From positions 1-64,000 of the forward strand of contig NZ_FNYL01000014.1 in the NCBI RefSeq assembly GCF_900109045.1: a stretch of 64,000 nt of DNA. Reading direction: 5' to 3'. The stretch is from Dyadobacter sp. SG02. Its GTDB lineage: Bacteria; Bacteroidota; Bacteroidia; Cytophagales; Spirosomataceae. Made by a program: the position numbers and the translations under genes. Positions 62,574 through 64,000 of the stretch are shown here, piece by piece (the stretch's first letter is position 1; the number at the start of each line of letters is the position of its first letter). Below the pieces are notes generated by a model that searched no databases, was not told where the DNA came from, and saw nothing but the letters and a program-made list of their open reading frames with translations.

Positions 62574-63047
62574 TCACTTCCGCGGCGCCGACACAATGTA
62601 CGCAATCGGTATCCCCACGGCTAGAATCACGATCGCAATGCCTGTCAACGCGGCGCCGGGATCGGGGAGGGGCATGCCTTTGAATACGATCGGCAGCACA
62701 CCGAGGTTCATTACCAGCCAGATGAAAATGCCATAGAGAATGCCGCTGAGCAGCTTTCTCCGGCGCAGGATGGGTAGACCCGGGTAAATGAGGTAATAAA
62801 AAGTGGAAAAAATAAAAGCGATCAGGAAATGCAGCAGCAAGCCGGTAATGATCATCGGCGTGCCCCCGGAATAGGCCGCTTTGCCGAAAACGCCGCTGGC
62901 AATCGACATGAGTATGCGTGCCGGGCTGGTTTTCTCCAATATCACGGCATACACCAGAAATGCCGCCAGGATGTCCAGCGTGCCTGCTACCAAAGTGGCG
63001 GATAAGATGGTATTCCGGCCTGATCTTCCGATTTTTAAAACACGCAT
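62574..63047 (-). CDS. Small polytopic membrane protein (YagU/DUF1440-like)
   Basis: The 157-residue protein has four membrane helices (about 15-38, 65-90, 100-120 and 130-152). The pattern ILSATLVAGTLDILAAFLVY, MSIASGVFGKAAYSGG and GILYGIFIWLVMNLGVLP resembles the YagU family of inner-membrane proteins. Function is unknown. It lies between the MutS-like and TPR genes on the same strand, 25 bp from the former. Confidence 0.75.
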   Translation of the reverse strand: MRVLKIGRSGRNTILSATLVAGTLDILAAFLVYAVILEKTSPARILMSIASGVFGKAAYSGGTPMIITGLLLHFLIAFIFSTFYYLIYPGLPILRRRKLLSGILYGIFIWLVMNLGVLPIVFKGMPLPDPGAALTGIAIVILAVGIPIAYIVSAPRK

Positions 63048-63077
63048 AAACGATTCCGATAAGGTTGAACAGTGCTC

Positions 63078-64000
63078 TTACTTTATAAAGACAGAGCCTG
63101 CCGGAATCTGCTCGGCTTTCGCGAATGCACGTTCATATTTTGCCCTGATACCCGCCAGTTGCTTCGTTTTTCGCTGTGCTTTAAGGCTTTGCGATAACCC
63201 TACCAGCGACCAGCCATTGGACGGGTTGTAGATCAGGTCGTCGCGGTAAACTTTTTCGGCCAATGCCGGTTTCCCCGATTTCAGCAGGTATGCGCCCAGA
63301 AATTGGCGGGAAGGAAGCGGCCAGTCTTTTGGTTCGGTATAAATGAGTTTGTCTTCCAGTTTCACGGCTTCTTCCAATGCCGCGATGCCTTTTGCCTGCT
63401 CGTTGCGCGAAATGGCGACCACCCCTTCCAGTATCTTTTCAGCAATGGCCGCTATTTCAACCGGTGCATTGAACGGGATTCTCCGTTTGGTCAAAACCGG
63501 GTCCTGTCCTTTGATTTTCAATGCTGCAAGCCGGGCGGCGGCCGAATCCGGGCGGCCGGTGTTGGCGAACGCGACGCCTTTCGCAAAATCCGAAAGCAGG
63601 CTCGCGTAGGTCCATTTCGGATCGGGCGTGATGGAATCGGCGAGGATCTGCTGCCATTTGCCCATCCTTACCTGCGCCATTACCGGTAGCATGTACAGGT
63701 ATTGGTCATAAGTAGTTTCGGGTTTGGGCGTCACACTCCGACGGACGCGTTGGGCGTAACGCATCGCGTCCGTGTACATGCCCGCGGTGAGCGCGCAGTA
63801 GGTTTGTACGGCAAAGTAATGCGGGGAATGCTTGCTAAGGGACAGGTTTTTGGCCAGCATATCGTAGTTCAGCAACGCGTCGTCGGCGAGGTTGTTCACT
63901 TCCACGCCTTCCGCGTACAGGCCATTGCGCTCGTATTCGTGGCTGGCCATATGCACCATGTGCGCAACGCCCGGAAGCAGGTCGCGCAGCGCCTCCGCGC
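63078..64000 (-). CDS. TPR-repeat protein, C-terminal part (partial, runs off right edge)
   Basis: The frame is open from the window edge to the stop at 63078, giving at least 307 residues. It starts inside AEALRDLLPGVAHMVHMASH and contains helical repeats such as YFAVQTYCALTAGMYTDAMR and SGKPALAEKVYRDDLIYNPS, NGWSLVGLSQSLKAQRK. The opening residues resemble TPR proteins with a conserved HMxSH segment; its beginning lies outside the window. Probable scaffold or secreted helical protein; function unknown. Confidence 0.85.
   Translation of the reverse strand, partial: AEALRDLLPGVAHMVHMASHEYERNGLYAEGVEVNNLADDALLNYDMLAKNLSLSKHSPHYFAVQTYCALTAGMYTDAMRYAQRVRRSVTPKPETTYDQYLYMLPVMAQVRMGKWQQILADSITPDPKWTYASLLSDFAKGVAFANTGRPDSAAARLAALKIKGQDPVLTKRRIPFNAPVEIAAIAEKILEGVVAISRNEQAKGIAALEEAVKLEDKLIYTEPKDWPLPSRQFLGAYLLKSGKPALAEKVYRDDLIYNPSNGWSLVGLSQSLKAQRKTKQLAGIRAKYERAFAKAEQIPAGSVFIK

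Noticed and set aside
1..64000. CRISPR array
   Set aside because: No series of regularly spaced identical repeats of 25-40 bases was seen; the 11-bp arrays are too short and lack spacers.

Overview
The window looks like chromosome from a free-living member of the Bacteroidota, most likely Cytophagales and close to Dyadobacter (genus is an inference). Pointers are a type IX secretion sorting domain, Oar-like and siderophore-type TonB-dependent receptors with carboxypeptidase-like leader domains, Y_Y_Y/LytTR signalling, HAE1 efflux operons with lipoprotein adaptors, several TAnnTTTG promoter boxes, and a Bacteroidota-type conjugative element with TraM/TraN and a CTnDOT-like integrase.

Layout. 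1-9939: a TetR gene cut by the window edge, an AraC regulator, a DsbA-like oxidoreductase, a Nudix hydrolase, a frameshifted old-yellow-enzyme gene, and a complete RND efflux operon (adaptor, pump, outer-membrane channel). About 10400-19722: a visibly more AT-rich accessory island ending at tRNA-Lys. It holds two small lipoproteins, a perfect 18-bp palindrome, a serine recombinase, an ApeA-like defence-gene fragment fused at its end to a 5'-truncated traM, then traN, small HTH/excisionase-type genes, a DUF932 protein and a tyrosine integrase. It reads as a decayed integrative conjugative element. 20262-31416: two tiny ORFs, a reg_prop/Y_Y_Y histidine kinase with LytTR regulator, a siderophore receptor, an ECF sigma factor, a LysR regulator divergent from a metallo-hydrolase, an AlkB-like dioxygenase and two lipoproteins. 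31486-43585: a large secreted M4 metalloprotease, a GT2/GT39/flippase-like operon, a choice-of-anchor I lipoprotein, and an overlapping ThuA/GH28 pair. 43737-50048: a second complete RND efflux operon with a small exported protein upstream. 50500-64000: a TspO-like protein, an ENPP-type phosphodiesterase, an Oar-like TonB receptor, a LytS-type kinase 11 bp behind a molybdopterin oxidoreductase subunit, an NmrA-family protein, a MutS-like ATPase, a small membrane protein and a TPR protein cut by the right edge.

The most informative non-coding signals are two four-unit arrays with an exact 11-bp period. One (GTTA at 56300, 56311, 56322, 56333) lies just upstream of a TAnnTTTG box ahead of the TonB receptor and phosphodiesterase and looks like a Pho box. 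The other (TTAA at 50225-50260) lies upstream of the second efflux locus. No fully intact new system is evident. The best candidates for novelty are the ApeA/traM junction with its neighbouring palindrome and recombinase, and the two 11-bp arrays.
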